Assembly (NCBI RefSeq): GCF_000972845.2
Contig: NC_040020.1
Location: 1,798,669-1,862,668, forward strand
From: Larimichthys crocea
Lineage: Eukaryota; Chordata; Actinopteri; Sciaenidae
Length of the DNA stretch: 64,000 nt
Direction: 5' to 3'
Part shown: positions 63,481 through 64,000 of the stretch, piece by piece
Numbering within the stretch: position 1 is the first letter of the stretch
How the letters are laid out: each line of letters starts with the position of its first letter
Program-made: the position numbers and the translations under genes
The notes under the pieces: generated by a model
Told to the model about the DNA's origin: nothing
What the model saw: only the letters and a program-made list of their open reading frames with translations
The model's database searches: none

Positions 63481-64000
63481 ATTCGGTGGTTTCTGGGTGC
63501 GTTTAAGGTCCCTCGTTAATTCCGGCTTTTTAAGACGTAAATACGGTAAAAAGTCAACACTGCCTTATTACAGCAGCACAATTTGGTCCTTTGGTACTTG
63601 AACTCATCATCTTCATCATCTCAAATAACCTCTCTTTAATCTTTAAACAGTTTCATGGTTTCACTTTAAAAGGCTTCAGGTCTCATCTAGTTACAGTTAA
63701 TAAAAGGTGGCACCCAAAGGCAGCACGGAGCTCTCTTATTAATAACACTGGTTATATGAGGCCATTGTGGGCAGGCTTGCTGCTTGATTTGCACATTGAT
63801 TTGTTAGTTGTCATTTGCTGTAGTAGACAACAACAGACATTCACGTCTGGGTTGTTTATCCATCATTTCCTTATCAGATTTCCCAGAGATGACACATCAA
63901 TATGCTGTTAAACTGGCATAAACCATAACAGGACTCTATCCATATCACCCACTTTTAATAGTAAGAATAACTAGAAAAATTTCTAATGACATTTTGAGTG
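63481..64000 (+). other. window edge upstream of cisd2
   Basis: No coding exon recognised. The 63591-63911 open frame has no family signal and lies inside the duplicated segment. Confidence 0.5.

Larger units (their letters stand above)
62238..63870 (-). repeat. duplicated cisd2 5' segment, copy B (contains the intact exon 1)
   Basis: Second copy of the segment at 60040-62237, in the same orientation, continuous and without N. Confidence 0.85.

Overview
This is nuclear DNA from a ray-finned fish, most likely a percomorph-type teleost. The evidence is spliced genes with canonical GT/AG introns, orthologues of a known vertebrate gene block, AT-rich non-coding DNA, abundant microsatellites and fish-type interspersed repeats (SINEs, LINE 3' ends, hAT-like MITEs). 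There is no operon, CRISPR array or other prokaryotic feature.

Four genes can be reconstructed to the base from splice sites. They run tacr3 (+, last two coding exons only, 928-2593), bdh2 (+, 9 coding exons, 39867-45551, 245 aa), slc9b2/NHA2 (+, 12 coding exons, 48116-55785, 563 aa) and cisd2 (-, 3 coding exons, 63230-58116, 135 aa). Order and relative orientation match human 4q24 (TACR3, BDH2, SLC9B2, CISD2), read from the other side. Two human members of the block are not seen here: SLC9B1 and CENPE. The stretch between tacr3 and bdh2, where CENPE would lie, is about 37 kb of non-coding, repeat-bearing DNA.

Layout. 1-2593: 3' end of the tachykinin receptor 3 gene, with a fold-back of a repeat sequence in its last intron. 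2.6-39.8 kb: gene-free region with LINE fragments (16.8-17.7 and 18.1-18.5 kb), two SINE-like repeats (21.5 and 31.1 kb), a hAT-type MITE with target-site duplications (36.7 kb), three copies of one unclassified repeat family, a near-perfect 28-bp hairpin (36.0 kb), four exact two-copy tandem duplications with 41-45 bp units, and a ~1.07-kb direct duplication beside a 10-N gap (11.8-14.0 kb). 39.9-45.6 kb: bdh2. 45.6-48.1 kb: spacer with a CCT microsatellite, a candidate slc9b2 promoter and an LTR-like repeat carrying a nested inverted-repeat transposon. 48.1-56.7 kb: slc9b2 with its 3' UTR and a second hAT-type MITE. 58.1-63.5 kb: cisd2, convergent with slc9b2.

The intact cisd2 first exon and its CCAAT-box promoter lie at 63.1-63.5 kb. 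A second, broken copy of the same first exon and promoter lies at 61.3-61.9 kb beside another 10-N gap. This is probably a false or haplotypic assembly duplication rather than a second gene.

The four proteins do not form one pathway: a neuropeptide GPCR, a cytosolic short-chain dehydrogenase, a Na+(Li+)/H+ exchanger and an ER/mitochondrial 2Fe-2S protein. They are neighbours by ancestral synteny. I found no evidence for an undescribed biological system; the main points of interest are assembly duplications, repeat structure and small lineage changes in known proteins.
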